A DNA stretch of 64,000 nt from assembly GCF_000725285.1 (NCBI RefSeq), contig NZ_CP007161.1, positions 3,696,213 through 3,760,212 on the forward strand. The letters are read 5' to 3'. The position numbers were made by a program, and so were the translations under genes. Shown here piece by piece: positions 26,850 to 35,777 of the stretch. The notes beneath the pieces were generated by a model, which was given only the letters and a program-made list of their open reading frames with translations, did not search any database and was not told the DNA's origin. Source of the stretch: Virgibacillus sp. SK37 (GTDB lineage: Bacteria > Bacillota > Bacilli > Bacillales > Amphibacillaceae). Position 1 is the stretch's first letter. Every line of letters starts with the position of its first letter.

Positions 26850-28322
26850 GTGAAATTACAGAAGATGTATATAAATGGGGAATGGCTTCATGCCAAATCC
26901 GGAGAAACACGTGATATCATTAACCCTTATAATCAAGAAGTTATTGCAACAGCTGCAGAAGGAAATGCGGAAGACACACAAGCAGCCATTCAAGCTGCGC
27001 GGGTGGCATTTGATGAAGGCAGCTGGAGTACATTACCTGCCAGTGAACGTGGTGAAATCGTTTATAAAATAGGTACATTAATCCAACGCGATCTGGAGGA
27101 ATTAGCTGAACTCGAGACATTGGATACAGGCAAAACAGTCGAAGAAAGTCGTGCAGATATGGCCGACATTGCGAATGTATTCTTTTATTTTGGTGGTCTG
27201 GCAGATAAAGATGGTGGCGAAGTCATTGCCTCACCGATACCTAACAGTGAAAGTAAGGTTGTTCGCGAGCCTGTCGGTGTCTGTGGCCAGATCACGCCAT
27301 GGAATTATCCTTTACTCCAAGCCGCTTGGAAGCTGGCCCCAGCTTTGGCTGCAGGAAACACCCTTGTGATGAAACCGAGTGAGATTACACCATTAACCAC
27401 CGTAAAAGTCTTTGAACTCATCGAAGAGGCTGGTGTACCAAAAGGTGTTGCCAACTTAGTACTTGGTTCCGGAAAATCTGCGGGCGCTGAATTAGCTGCC
27501 AATCTTGACGTTGATTTAATCTCATTCACAGGCGGTATTGAAACAGGGAAAACAATCATGCAGGCAGCAAGCCTTAACGTGAAAAAAGTTGCTCTCGAGC
27601 TTGGCGGAAAGAATCCGAATATCGTTTTTGCTGATGCTGACTTTGAGACAGCTGTTGATCAGGCATTAAATGCAGTATTTTTCCACGCAGGGCAGGTTTG
27701 CTCTGCCGGATCAAGGCTTTTAATTGAAGAAAGCATCCATGATGAGTTCGTTGAAGCATTAATTGAACGAACGAAACAAATCAAATTAGGCAATGGTTTT
27801 GATGAAAACACACAAAGTGGCCCAATGATTTCGGCAGAACACCGTGCAAAAGTAGAAAACTATGTGGAAATAGGCAAAAAAGAAGGTGCCAAACTGGCTG
27901 TAGGCGGAAAGCGTCCAGATGATCCTGCATTGCAAAACGGCTTTTTCTATTTACCTACCATATTTACAAACTGCACAAGCGATATGCGTATTGTTCAGGA
28001 AGAGGTATTTGGACCGGTATTAACAGTAGAAACATTCCAGACCAAAGAGGAAGCTGTTAAACTAGCAAACGATACGATTTATGGCTTGGCTGGTGCAGTC
28101 TGGACACAGGACTTGAGTAAAGCAGATTTTGTTGCTGCACGCTTACGAATGGGTACCGTGTGGATCAATGACTTCCATCCTTATTTCGCCCAAGCACCGT
28201 GGGGCGGTTATAAGCAATCAGGCATCGGCCGTGAGCTTGGCCGTGAAGGCATGGAGGAATATACCGAGGTAAAACACATTTATCGCAATACACAGCCGGA
28301 ACCTGTTCAATGGTTTAACTAA
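26850..28322 (+). CDS. betB: Betaine-aldehyde dehydrogenase
   Basis: The 490-residue aldehyde dehydrogenase oxidises betaine aldehyde to the osmoprotectant glycine betaine with NAD(P)+. Catalytic E250 (LELGGKNP) and C284 (HAGQVCSAGSR) are in place, as is the nucleotide-binding FTGGIETGK. The C-terminal motif NDFHPYFAQAPWGGYKQSG is characteristic of betaine-aldehyde enzymes. The start is GTG 26850 with TAGGAG 7 nt upstream. It is followed after 267 bp by betA and lies divergent from the betaine-type binding protein. Confidence 0.95.
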   Translation: MKLQKMYINGEWLHAKSGETRDIINPYNQEVIATAAEGNAEDTQAAIQAARVAFDEGSWSTLPASERGEIVYKIGTLIQRDLEELAELETLDTGKTVEESRADMADIANVFFYFGGLADKDGGEVIASPIPNSESKVVREPVGVCGQITPWNYPLLQAAWKLAPALAAGNTLVMKPSEITPLTTVKVFELIEEAGVPKGVANLVLGSGKSAGAELAANLDVDLISFTGGIETGKTIMQAASLNVKKVALELGGKNPNIVFADADFETAVDQALNAVFFHAGQVCSAGSRLLIEESIHDEFVEALIERTKQIKLGNGFDENTQSGPMISAEHRAKVENYVEIGKKEGAKLAVGGKRPDDPALQNGFFYLPTIFTNCTSDMRIVQEEVFGPVLTVETFQTKEEAVKLANDTIYGLAGAVWTQDLSKADFVAARLRMGTVWINDFHPYFAQAPWGGYKQSGIGRELGREGMEEYTEVKHIYRNTQPEPVQWFN

Positions 28323-28589
28323 GATTTTGGTAGAATAATCGCTCTAACTCTTCTTACTTAGGAAGGTGTAGAGCTATATAGAGTATTTCCGCTATACGTC
28401 TTGGCGGATTCCCAGAACGGAAAGGTGTACCATGATTTTACATTGTAAAGACATTATGGTGCATTACTTTTGGCCAAATCGTTAAAAAAATATTTAATAA
28501 ATAAAATAAACTTAATAAAAATATAAAGTGAAGATAACGTTTGTTAGATTGCTGAATTCTACTTAACTATCTTCAAGGAGGTATATCAC

Positions 28590-30275
28590 ATGAACCAAAC
28601 ATATGATTACGTAATTATTGGCGGTGGCAGTGCAGGTTCTGTACTCGGGAACCGTCTAAGTGCAGATAAGAATAATAGTGTGCTTGTTTTGGAAGCAGGG
28701 CGAAATGATTACTTTTGGGATCTATTTATCCAAATGCCTGCAGCTTTAATGTTCCCATCAGGCAATCGCTTTTATGACTGGATCTATTCTACAGATCCGG
28801 AGCCCTATATGGATGGACGGCGTGTTGCCCATGCAAGAGGCAAGGTGCTTGGAGGATCAAGCTCCATCAATGGTATGATCTATCAACGTGGAAATCCGTT
28901 GGACTATGAGAAATGGGGTTCTGAACCAGGGATGGAAAATTGGGATTTTGCCCATTGCCTTCCGTATTTTAAACGTCTGGAGGCAGCCTTTGGAGCCGAC
29001 TCTACGGATGAATACCGCGGGCATCATGGTCCAATAAAATTAAAGCGCGGGCCGGCAAAAAATCCTTTATTCCAAGCCTTTTTTGAAGCGGGTGTAGAAG
29101 CTGGTTATGCAAGAACACCTGATGTAAATGGTTTCCGTCAAGAAGGCTTTGGTCCATTCGACAGTCAAGTGCACAATGGCAGACGGGTTTCGGCTTCACG
29201 GGCATATTTGCGCCCAGCGATGCGCCGCAAAAACCTTACTGTAGAGACACGTGCGTTTGTTACAAGTATCAATTTCGATGGCACCAAAGCGCAAGGAGTA
29301 ACATACCAAAGGAACGGAAAAACCTATCATGTTAACGCAGGGGAAGTCATTCTTTCCGGTGGCGCATTCAACACGCCACAGCTATTACAATTGTCCGGTG
29401 TAGGAGACGCTGATCATTTACGCTCATTAGGCATCGACCCGATTCTTCACTTGCCTGGAGTAGGGGAAAACCTGGAGGATCATCTTGAGGTATATATCCA
29501 GCATGCATGCCCACAGCCAGTTTCCATGCAACCAAGCTTAAATAAAGCTAAAATGCCTTGGATTGGCTTGCAATGGTTACTCGGACGTACTGGACCAGCA
29601 TCCTCCAATCATTTTGAAGGTGGCGCATTTGTCCGTTCAAATGATGAAGTGGACTATCCGAACCTCATGTTCCACTTCCTGCCACTAGCAGTGCGTTATG
29701 ATGGGCAAAAAGCAGAGACGGAACACGGCTTCCAGGTACATGTTGGACCAATGTATTCCAACTCCAGAGGAAGCCTGAAGATCCGTTCCCGTAATCCTTT
29801 TGAGCATCCAAGTATTGTATGTAACTATTTATCTACTGAAGAGGATCGTCGCGAGTGGGTGGAAGCAATACGCGTTGCACGAGACATTCTCTCCCAACCG
29901 GCATTGAAACCTTACACGACTGGCGAGATCTCACCCGGGCCTTCTGTCCAAACAGATGAGGAAATTCTGGAGTGGGTCAAAAAAGACGGGGAAACAGCAC
30001 TTCATCCATCATGCACGGCCAAAATGGGCCCAGCCTCTGACCCGATGGCTGTCGTAGACCCAAATACCATGAAAGTTCATGGCCTGGACAATGTCCGAGT
30101 AGTAGATGCATCCGCCATGCCAACTACAACCAACGGAAATATCCATGCACCGGTATTGATGCTGGCAGAAAAAGCAGCAGATATTATCCTTGGACGCGAA
30201 CCGATGAAACCGGAGTATAAAGATTACTATCGTCATGGCATTCATCCAGAAGATGCAGGGACGATTGAGGGGTAA
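28590..30275 (+). CDS. betA: Choline dehydrogenase, GMC oxidoreductase family
   Basis: The 561-residue FAD enzyme has the N-terminal dinucleotide fold ([15 protein letters not shown]), the GMC signature ([14 protein letters not shown]) and catalytic H472 ([12 protein letters not shown]) plus the NGNIHAPV motif. It oxidises choline to betaine aldehyde (and often further). ATG 28590 has GGAGG upstream. Many Bacillus strains use the alcohol dehydrogenase GbsB here instead. The 267-bp leader has a GTTTGTTAGA (28539-28548) resembling the candidate GbsR motif, so it may have its own regulated promoter. Confidence 0.95.
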   Translation: MNQTYDYVIIGGGSAGSVLGNRLSADKNNSVLVLEAGRNDYFWDLFIQMPAALMFPSGNRFYDWIYSTDPEPYMDGRRVAHARGKVLGGSSSINGMIYQRGNPLDYEKWGSEPGMENWDFAHCLPYFKRLEAAFGADSTDEYRGHHGPIKLKRGPAKNPLFQAFFEAGVEAGYARTPDVNGFRQEGFGPFDSQVHNGRRVSASRAYLRPAMRRKNLTVETRAFVTSINFDGTKAQGVTYQRNGKTYHVNAGEVILSGGAFNTPQLLQLSGVGDADHLRSLGIDPILHLPGVGENLEDHLEVYIQHACPQPVSMQPSLNKAKMPWIGLQWLLGRTGPASSNHFEGGAFVRSNDEVDYPNLMFHFLPLAVRYDGQKAETEHGFQVHVGPMYSNSRGSLKIRSRNPFEHPSIVCNYLSTEEDRREWVEAIRVARDILSQPALKPYTTGEISPGPSVQTDEEILEWVKKDGETALHPSCTAKMGPASDPMAVVDPNTMKVHGLDNVRVVDASAMPTTTNGNIHAPVLMLAEKAADIILGREPMKPEYKDYYRHGIHPEDAGTIEG

Positions 30276-30304
30276 GTTGGTGATGAGTTTATGGAGAAAT
30301 GGAA

Positions 30305-30337
30305 GGAGACCGTTCTTGTTATGGGAGCGGTCTTTTT
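30305..30337 (+). terminator. Terminator of the bet operon
   Basis: GACCG-TC (30308-30315) pairs with GA-CGGTC (30325-30332), then TTTTT. The same sequence occurs at 58446-58476 with two mismatches in about 30 nt. Confidence 0.85.
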
Positions 30338-30401
30338 GTTTATTTGTAGGGAAGGAGATTAGACCCTTATCTTAGTAACTTCCGTTTATTATTATTTGTG
30401 A

Positions 30402-30416
30402 TACGGTTCTCCGTAA
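30402..30416 (+). other. attL core of the integrated element
   Basis: TACGGTTCTCCGTAA. It matches attR at 48382-48396 (14/15) with central dinucleotide TC at 30408-30409. The sequence to its right (CGTTGGTTAGGGTAAAA, ending 30433) would be the P' arm. The stretch 30338-30594 has no gene. Confidence 0.72.
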
Positions 30417-30441
30417 CGTTGGTTAGGGTAAAATAACATAT

Positions 30442-30478
30442 TAAAAAGGGTAGCTTTATAGGAACAATTGCTACCCTA
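30442..30478 (-). terminator. Terminator of the TIR/2TM operon
   Basis: AGGGTAGC (30447-30454) pairs with GCTACCCT (30470-30477); on the minus strand five T follow. Confidence 0.85.
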
Positions 30479-30594
30479 AATCTACTTAATAAATCGAGCG
30501 TTTACTTTCATGCACAATAACTTTACTACAAATGTATTTAACAAATTCCATATCTAGTTTCAGCAAACGTTTCATTAAAATTGCTAATCATTTA

Positions 30595-31248
30595 TTATTT
30601 GAACAATGAATCAGTAAGTGAACTCAGTGAATTCTTCTGTATCTTCGGTGTGTTCTCAGATAATTTTTTTGCTATTTCATAATTTAAATCCTCACGCTTA
30701 TCAAAAGCTTCATTAATGAATTTATCTGGGTCTTCCATAAAAGTAGAAAACTTTGTTAAGCTACAATAAAGTTGCGAATCATTGTAATGACATGGAGTAT
30801 CCTCTAAATCTTTGTTTCTACCTATTTCTCTATTTTTAAAAATTAACTCAGGCAAATAGTGAATATGATTACGGGGCACTCTAACTTTACAATCACATCC
30901 AACACCGCTGCAGGTACCATCAATATATATATTGTCGTAAAGATTATCTGTAGCGACAGCTAATAAACCATTAGGGTTACTGCCCCAAAGAGATGCTTGA
31001 ATTTCAGAGTTAATAAAGGGTCTTTGAGCAGTTTCCTCACCTATAATTACTAATGTAACAGTAGAATCCTTTAGATAATCATCTCTAATTTTTCTCATAA
31101 TAGACTCTTCAGGTAAACTAGTATCTATATCTCCTTCATGAACAGAGGTGTCTATAAAATCTTCTCCGCCAAATTTCTCAATTATTTGGTCTTTCTCATT
31201 CTGTTCATTCTCATGATGGTAGCTAATGAATGTTTTGTGTTTAACCAT
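30595..31248 (-). CDS. TIR-like protein (MTH538/DUF1863, ThsB-related)
   Basis: The 217-residue protein opens with a TIR-like fold (KHKTFISYHH; STVTLVIIGEETAQRPFINSE, with E82 at the place of the catalytic glutamate of ThsB-type proteins). It continues into about 130 residues holding C113, C118 and C120. Proteins of this group act in Thoeris-like antiphage signalling by making an NAD-derived messenger. The start ATG 31248 (GGGAGG 9 nt upstream) begins 1 nt after the stop of the 2TM gene, so the pair is coupled. No ThsA effector is nearby; the 2TM partner may be the effector. Confidence 0.75.
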   Translation of the reverse strand: MVKHKTFISYHHENEQNEKDQIIEKFGGEDFIDTSVHEGDIDTSLPEESIMRKIRDDYLKDSTVTLVIIGEETAQRPFINSEIQASLWGSNPNGLLAVATDNLYDNIYIDGTCSGVGCDCKVRVPRNHIHYLPELIFKNREIGRNKDLEDTPCHYNDSQLYCSLTKFSTFMEDPDKFINEAFDKREDLNYEIAKKLSENTPKIQKNSLSSLTDSLFK

Positions 31249-31249
31249 A

Positions 31250-31963
31250 TTATTCATCCTCCCATTTATTAATATCAACTTTTAATGTAGAATTAACTTC
31301 TTCTCGAAAAAAGGCATTTACTGATTCAAATCCTTTCAAGATTTCATCATAATCATAATAATATGTTTGTAATTCTCCAATTCTCATCATGTGTGGATTT
31401 TTATTTAATTCTTTTTCATTTCCATCCTCAAAAATGGTAATTTTATTCTCATCAATGGTGTTCTTATACCACCTACGATAATTGTTTTGATAAGTCGTTA
31501 AGAACAAATTTAACTTTGCAATAATTTTCGCACTTAAATCATATAGCTTCTTCTGCTCATCCTTTTTCAGGTCTAAAATCATCATCTCCTTCTTAAAGAA
31601 TTGATACGTTTCAAAATATGAATCCAATGTTTCATTAAAGTTGTCTAGCTCCTTATCAACTTTATACAATGTCCTTTTAGTTTCTAAAAACGTTTGGACA
31701 CTGTTCAAAAATATCCTGTCTGGTTGCTTGAACAATAAGTTAATGCCACCAATATTCATACGTTCAAGCTGTACGTGTAAATGTCTTGTAATCAAGGCTG
31801 ATATTATTAGAGAAAGCAATAAGAATGGTATTAACAAAGTAATTAATGCTGTAATAATCAACTGTAATTTTGTTAAATAAGGTACTTCTTGTGGTATGAA
31901 AATTGGAACTGAGAAAGTCAATACCACCATTACTAAGAACACAGTGATAAATAGCTTCTTCAT
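31250..31963 (-). CDS. Two-transmembrane helical protein, partner of the TIR gene
   Basis: The 237-residue protein has two membrane helices at about 3-24 and 33-59 and then a largely helical, charged cytosolic part (about 65-237) with coiled-coil character (ETKRTLYKVDKELDNFNETL). I do not recognise the family. It precedes and is translationally coupled to the TIR-like gene; AGGAG stands 7 nt before ATG 31963. A membrane-permeabilising effector answering a TIR-made signal is a reasonable but untested idea. No macro, SLOG or SIR2 domain is visible. Confidence 0.7.
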   Translation of the reverse strand: MKKLFITVFLVMVVLTFSVPIFIPQEVPYLTKLQLIITALITLLIPFLLLSLIISALITRHLHVQLERMNIGGINLLFKQPDRIFLNSVQTFLETKRTLYKVDKELDNFNETLDSYFETYQFFKKEMMILDLKKDEQKKLYDLSAKIIAKLNLFLTTYQNNYRRWYKNTIDENKITIFEDGNEKELNKNPHMMRIGELQTYYYDYDEILKGFESVNAFFREEVNSTLKVDINKWEDE

Positions 31964-32402
31964 ACTTATTCTCCTATTAATAGATTAGACTCTATAATTG
32001 TATATTCGACAAATAACACAATAATTCCTTTATTATACAAAATATAACTAAAAGGCAGGAGCAAATTTTAGGTCCTACCTATAGTTAATGATGTAGTAAT
32101 ATTCTCATTTAATATCGAAATAATCATTTTGAAATAGAATATGCTGCTGTTCCATTTCTTCTTTACTCAGGCTTTAAACCCGTATCAACAATATCACTAT
32201 AATAGGTTTTAGCTAGGAAAACGCATTTAATATAACATCTTTGTCTTTCAGCTCACTTTCAAGTTCTTTAATGTGTTGGTAAAACTGTGCTTAGAGTTAG
32301 TAGTTAAATGATAACTAATCCCTTTAGGGTCAGCAAAAGTGTTAAATTGCTTATGTTTACACAGCATCCATAGAATAAAATAAAGTAAGCATACTTATCC
32401 AT
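31964..32402. other. Gene-free stretch with terminator and possible relic
   Basis: An imperfect hairpin (AGGCAGGAGC 32053-32062 with GGTCCTACCT 32071-32080, then T on the minus strand) likely terminates the methyltransferase-like gene. The minus strand near 32290-32365 reads a short stretch (QFNTFADPKGISYHL) between stops that might be a gene relic; I cannot assign it. Confidence 0.4.
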
Positions 32403-34634
32403 CTAGTTTATACTAAGATTATTTATTATAGATTGTATAGAGTTATCTTGGATTTTCACATCAGCATCTTGGTCAAAGTAATAAGAAACCATTCTTACAC
32501 CATCCTGGTCTAATCTATTATAAAAGTAACAAGCATTAACCTGTGTATTTGGACTAGGCATCAATTTGATAAATGGCAATAGTTTAAGGGGTTCATGCCC
32601 ATCTGCTTCTAGTAAATATAGATTCTCTATTTCCAAGCCATTTATTACTTCAATGGTGTTCTCAACAAAGGTATTTCTAGTTCCTTTTAATAATCTACAA
32701 TTACAATGATACAATCCAGAACTAAAATGTCCTGTCCCAGGTTGTATTAATTGATAACCTTCATAAATATCTCCTATAACCTTTCTCAAAGCATGTAGTT
32801 CTTTTTCTAATAACAATAATCTATTTTCAATTTCAGATATACTTTCAACACCCCCATGACCTTTCCAATCATTTCGATACTCATTTGTTATTCGTAAAAT
32901 TTTATATATTTCCTTAGAAGAAATCATTTTTATAAAACTTCGCTTTTTATGCTGAAATAGTCTTAAGCTTTGTTCTTCCGAGTCATTTAATAATAGCCTT
33001 AACTTTTTTGCAAGGTTTTCACCAATGTGTACCCATGTTCCAAAGGTTGCTCTAGTAAGTTTACTAGTGTCAATAACATAAATATACTTTTCATCTAGGT
33101 CTTTTCCATTTTCTTCAAAAGCACTTAGCATTAACACAACTTGAAATTGAGAAAATGCTTCAAAAAAGTGTAATAAAAATTCTTTTTTTGCTGAAGCATC
33201 TTCTATTGCATAATACTTATATAATATGGAGGCTAGGGGAAAAGGTAATGTTTCTATCCACTCTGAAAAACCTTCCTCTCTGTTTAACTTTTCTAATTTT
33301 TTATTCAAATCAGAATAACTGTTCGGATATACCCATGCCTTATTTTCAATGCTGTACAATTCATTTCTAAATTCATCTATCTTTGTTTGAATATTAAGTA
33401 CTTCTTGTTGCACTCGTTTATCAGGAAGGTAGAGCTTAGCTTCAATTAATTTCTTACGATTAATCTTCTTAATATACGTCCCACCCATTTGACTTTCTCT
33501 TACAAGAATACCTAGTTCAGTATTAAACCATTTTGCGATATAAGTTGCACTGACTTCCTCATTTAAAATAATTTGAAAGTAATTTTGCGGTTTGATTTTC
33601 ATATCCTCTTGATTATCAACAACTTCTGACAAACCTATATTCGGTAAATAAATCGAATTAGGTCGATGCTCCAAAGTATTACTCCCGTTTGTTAAACGAT
33701 TAATTTCTACTATAAGGTTTTTCATAGGTGTCTCTTTAAACTTACTCTTCTTCACTATGCTTTCAATTTCAAGTTCTTTTTCAACATTTGGATAAGACCG
33801 AAACGAGTCATAATCTATTAGTTTTCCGTTTTGAAGTATTTTACTTTCTTTTCGATTTTTCCAATTTTCCACTACTTGGTCTAAATTTTCACTTTTTAAT
33901 TCACTAATAAACAAATCATTGAATTTTTTGTGCCCTAAAATCGCTAAGTAGGTTCCGATGCCTGTATTGGTTAATGTTCCAGGGGGAAGATAGAAAGCAG
34001 CATCCAAATGAATTCCTTGCTTTTCTAGTATTGGTAAAATAGAGCTTTTCTTTTCTCTCTTGAAAAAGTTTTCTGTTACAACAAAAGCCATTTTGCCATT
34101 TTCCCTTAGCAAATAAGATGATTTTAAAATTAACAAATGGTTTAATTCATCATTGAATTTTTGATTATTTATTTCTGTACTAACCCTATAACCCAATGGG
34201 GGGAAACTACATATTAAACTAAACTTAGCCTCGCTATATTCATCAAGAATCCTTAATGGGTCACCAGTTTCAATATGATGCTTATCACTTTTTAGCATTA
34301 AGTTTGTAATCTTAGCCAATTTATCGCCTTTACTAACCAGAGTACTATTCTTCACACGGTTAGCTATTACATCTATCAATTCACCGTATACATTCCATGG
34401 TACTAATACATCTACATCTTCAGTGATTGCCTTTTTCATAAACTGAGTAACTATTTCTGGAGTAATTACTTCGTTAATAAAGCGAGCTGTTTTCTTTTGT
34501 AGCTCATAAATATCCTCATAACTTAGTTCTATATTACTCTCAAGCCCTGTAAGAATTAATTCATTGACATCTGTTCCAATAACTCTCCCATTTGTATCAT
34601 TTAACTGATACAGTTGTTCAAGCTTACTATTCAT
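32403..34634 (-). CDS. Degenerate N6-methyltransferase/target-recognition protein with HEPN-like motif
   Basis: The 743-residue protein follows the layout of adenine-N6 methyltransferases: TPEIVTQFM at the entry, a Rossmann-like region, then ETGDPLR and motif IV. However motif I (glycine-rich) is missing and motif IV reads SFPPL instead of NPPF/Y, so methylation is unlikely. Residues about 310-430 resemble a type I/IIG target-recognition domain (IKKINRKKLIEAKLYLP). The C-terminal third is unfamiliar and has R587-N-D-W-K-G-H593, matching the HEPN RNase motif R-x4-6-H. ATG has GGAGG upstream. Possibly a DNA-sensing toxic effector; unproven. Confidence 0.6.
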   Translation of the reverse strand: MNSKLEQLYQLNDTNGRVIGTDVNELILTGLESNIELSYEDIYELQKKTARFINEVITPEIVTQFMKKAITEDVDVLVPWNVYGELIDVIANRVKNSTLVSKGDKLAKITNLMLKSDKHHIETGDPLRILDEYSEAKFSLICSFPPLGYRVSTEINNQKFNDELNHLLILKSSYLLRENGKMAFVVTENFFKREKKSSILPILEKQGIHLDAAFYLPPGTLTNTGIGTYLAILGHKKFNDLFISELKSENLDQVVENWKNRKESKILQNGKLIDYDSFRSYPNVEKELEIESIVKKSKFKETPMKNLIVEINRLTNGSNTLEHRPNSIYLPNIGLSEVVDNQEDMKIKPQNYFQIILNEEVSATYIAKWFNTELGILVRESQMGGTYIKKINRKKLIEAKLYLPDKRVQQEVLNIQTKIDEFRNELYSIENKAWVYPNSYSDLNKKLEKLNREEGFSEWIETLPFPLASILYKYYAIEDASAKKEFLLHFFEAFSQFQVVLMLSAFEENGKDLDEKYIYVIDTSKLTRATFGTWVHIGENLAKKLRLLLNDSEEQSLRLFQHKKRSFIKMISSKEIYKILRITNEYRNDWKGHGGVESISEIENRLLLLEKELHALRKVIGDIYEGYQLIQPGTGHFSSGLYHCNCRLLKGTRNTFVENTIEVINGLEIENLYLLEADGHEPLKLLPFIKLMPSPNTQVNACYFYNRLDQDGVRMVSYYFDQDADVKIQDNSIQSIINNLSIN

Positions 34635-34725
34635 TCTCTGTCCCTCCTATATTATGTAATAATTAATTAGAATTGTTTTTATTTCTTCCAATGTATATCA
34701 TATAGTTTAGAAAGAAGGTTTATAT

Positions 34726-35454
34726 ATGTCTTACATTTCATACGGAACTACCACTATTCATTACTGTCATTATAAACAAACTAGAAAAGACGTTAAAATA
34801 TCAATCGACCTAGTTAATGGAGTCGAAGTATTCACACCACATAATATTGATGAGGCAAAACTAGTTCAAATCATCAAGCGTAAAGCACCGTGGATTAGTC
34901 AAAAGCTCTTGGAACTCAACGAAGTTAACACAACAGTTCAACCCAAGGAGTTCGTCAGTGGTGAAAAGCTGCCTTATTTAGGTCGTTATTATCGACTCAA
35001 AGTATATAAAGAACCAGTAGCAAACACTTCACTTCAATTTAAGCAAGGGCGCTTCATTGCTACCGTACCTCGTGAATGGTCTCAAGAACGTATCCAAAAT
35101 CAACTCGAACAAAAATTGATTGAGTGGTACCGACAATATGGATTTAAAAAAATTAATGAACGAGCAAAAAAGTACGAATCCATGCTAGGTGTTAAACCTC
35201 GTTCTTTACAGTTAAAAACACAACATAAACGATGGGGAACGTGCACCCCAAATGGTGATATCTATCTAAATTGGCGCATTGTGATGGCACCCTCACGAGT
35301 AATTGATTATATTATCGTGCATGAGTTAGCTCATCTAATTGTTTCTGAGCATAATGATAGATTTTGGCGGATTGTCAGAACCAATCTTCCTCATTTTAAA
35401 GAAGCTAAAGAGTGGTTGCGTGTACATGGTACCGAATTACATAGCATCGGATAA
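34726..35454 (+). CDS. YgjP-like M48-type metallopeptidase
   Basis: The 242-residue protein has the YgjP/DUF45 fold with zinc motif H199-E200-x2-H203 (HELAHLIVSEHNDRFW) and a third ligand histidine a few residues on. Such genes are frequently found beside hsdR in type I restriction loci; their role there is not established. It is the only rightward gene in the left half of the element, and its last 18 bp overlap the DUF7669 gene on the opposite strand. Confidence 0.82.
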   Translation: MSYISYGTTTIHYCHYKQTRKDVKISIDLVNGVEVFTPHNIDEAKLVQIIKRKAPWISQKLLELNEVNTTVQPKEFVSGEKLPYLGRYYRLKVYKEPVANTSLQFKQGRFIATVPREWSQERIQNQLEQKLIEWYRQYGFKKINERAKKYESMLGVKPRSLQLKTQHKRWGTCTPNGDIYLNWRIVMAPSRVIDYIIVHELAHLIVSEHNDRFWRIVRTNLPHFKEAKEWLRVHGTELHSIG

Positions 35455-35709
35455 ATGTACCAAGGCATACAGACCATGCCCGATACGTGCGTAATCATCG
35501 TATACGGTTTGATGGTGTTGTTTAGTACCAACACAACATTTACTTGTCAGATGGGTGCGGATAGTAGACTCTTTATAAGAGGTTCCAGCACTTCTCATTT
35601 CATCCAGGACCTCTTGTGCAGAAAATTCATTTTTTCCTTTTGTTTTCACAAGTTGCTTTACTACCTGTAACATTTCATCTCGACAGCTTGTCCTATTCTT
35701 TTTATCCAT
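35437..35709 (-). CDS. DUF7669-type small protein, last gene of the hsd operon
   Basis: The 90-residue protein (FSAQEVLDEMRSAG, then YKESTIRTHLTSKCC and DDYARIGHGLYAL) resembles DUF7669, which looks like a winged helix: the STIRTHLTS stretch would be the recognition helix. It follows hsdR by 68 bp on the same strand with a hairpin between them. A regulatory or DNA-binding role in the RM locus is inferred; no function is known to me. Confidence 0.65.
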   Translation of the reverse strand: MDKKNRTSCRDEMLQVVKQLVKTKGKNEFSAQEVLDEMRSAGTSYKESTIRTHLTSKCCVGTKQHHQTVYDDYARIGHGLYALVHLSDAM

Positions 35710-35734
35710 TAACCTTATTCCCTCCTATAAATAG

Positions 35735-35765
35735 AGGCATAACACCCTTCTATGATGTTATGCCT
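35735..35765. terminator. Hairpin between hsdR and the DUF7669 gene
   Basis: AGGCATAACA (35735-35744) pairs perfectly with TGTTATGCCT (35756-35765). The T-rich tail is on the plus strand, so it may stop plus-strand transcripts and only attenuate the hsd message. Confidence 0.6.
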
Positions 35766-35777
35766 TCTTGTTGTTAA

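Noticed and set aside
30402-30416. Reading the TACGG...CCGTA sites as ordinary transcription terminators
   Set aside because: The stems are too short, no T-run follows, and the same core at both borders with symmetric inner arms is better explained by integration.
31250-31963. Classic Thoeris ThsA effector
   Set aside because: No SIR2, SLOG or macro domain motif is present; only two membrane helices and a helical tail.
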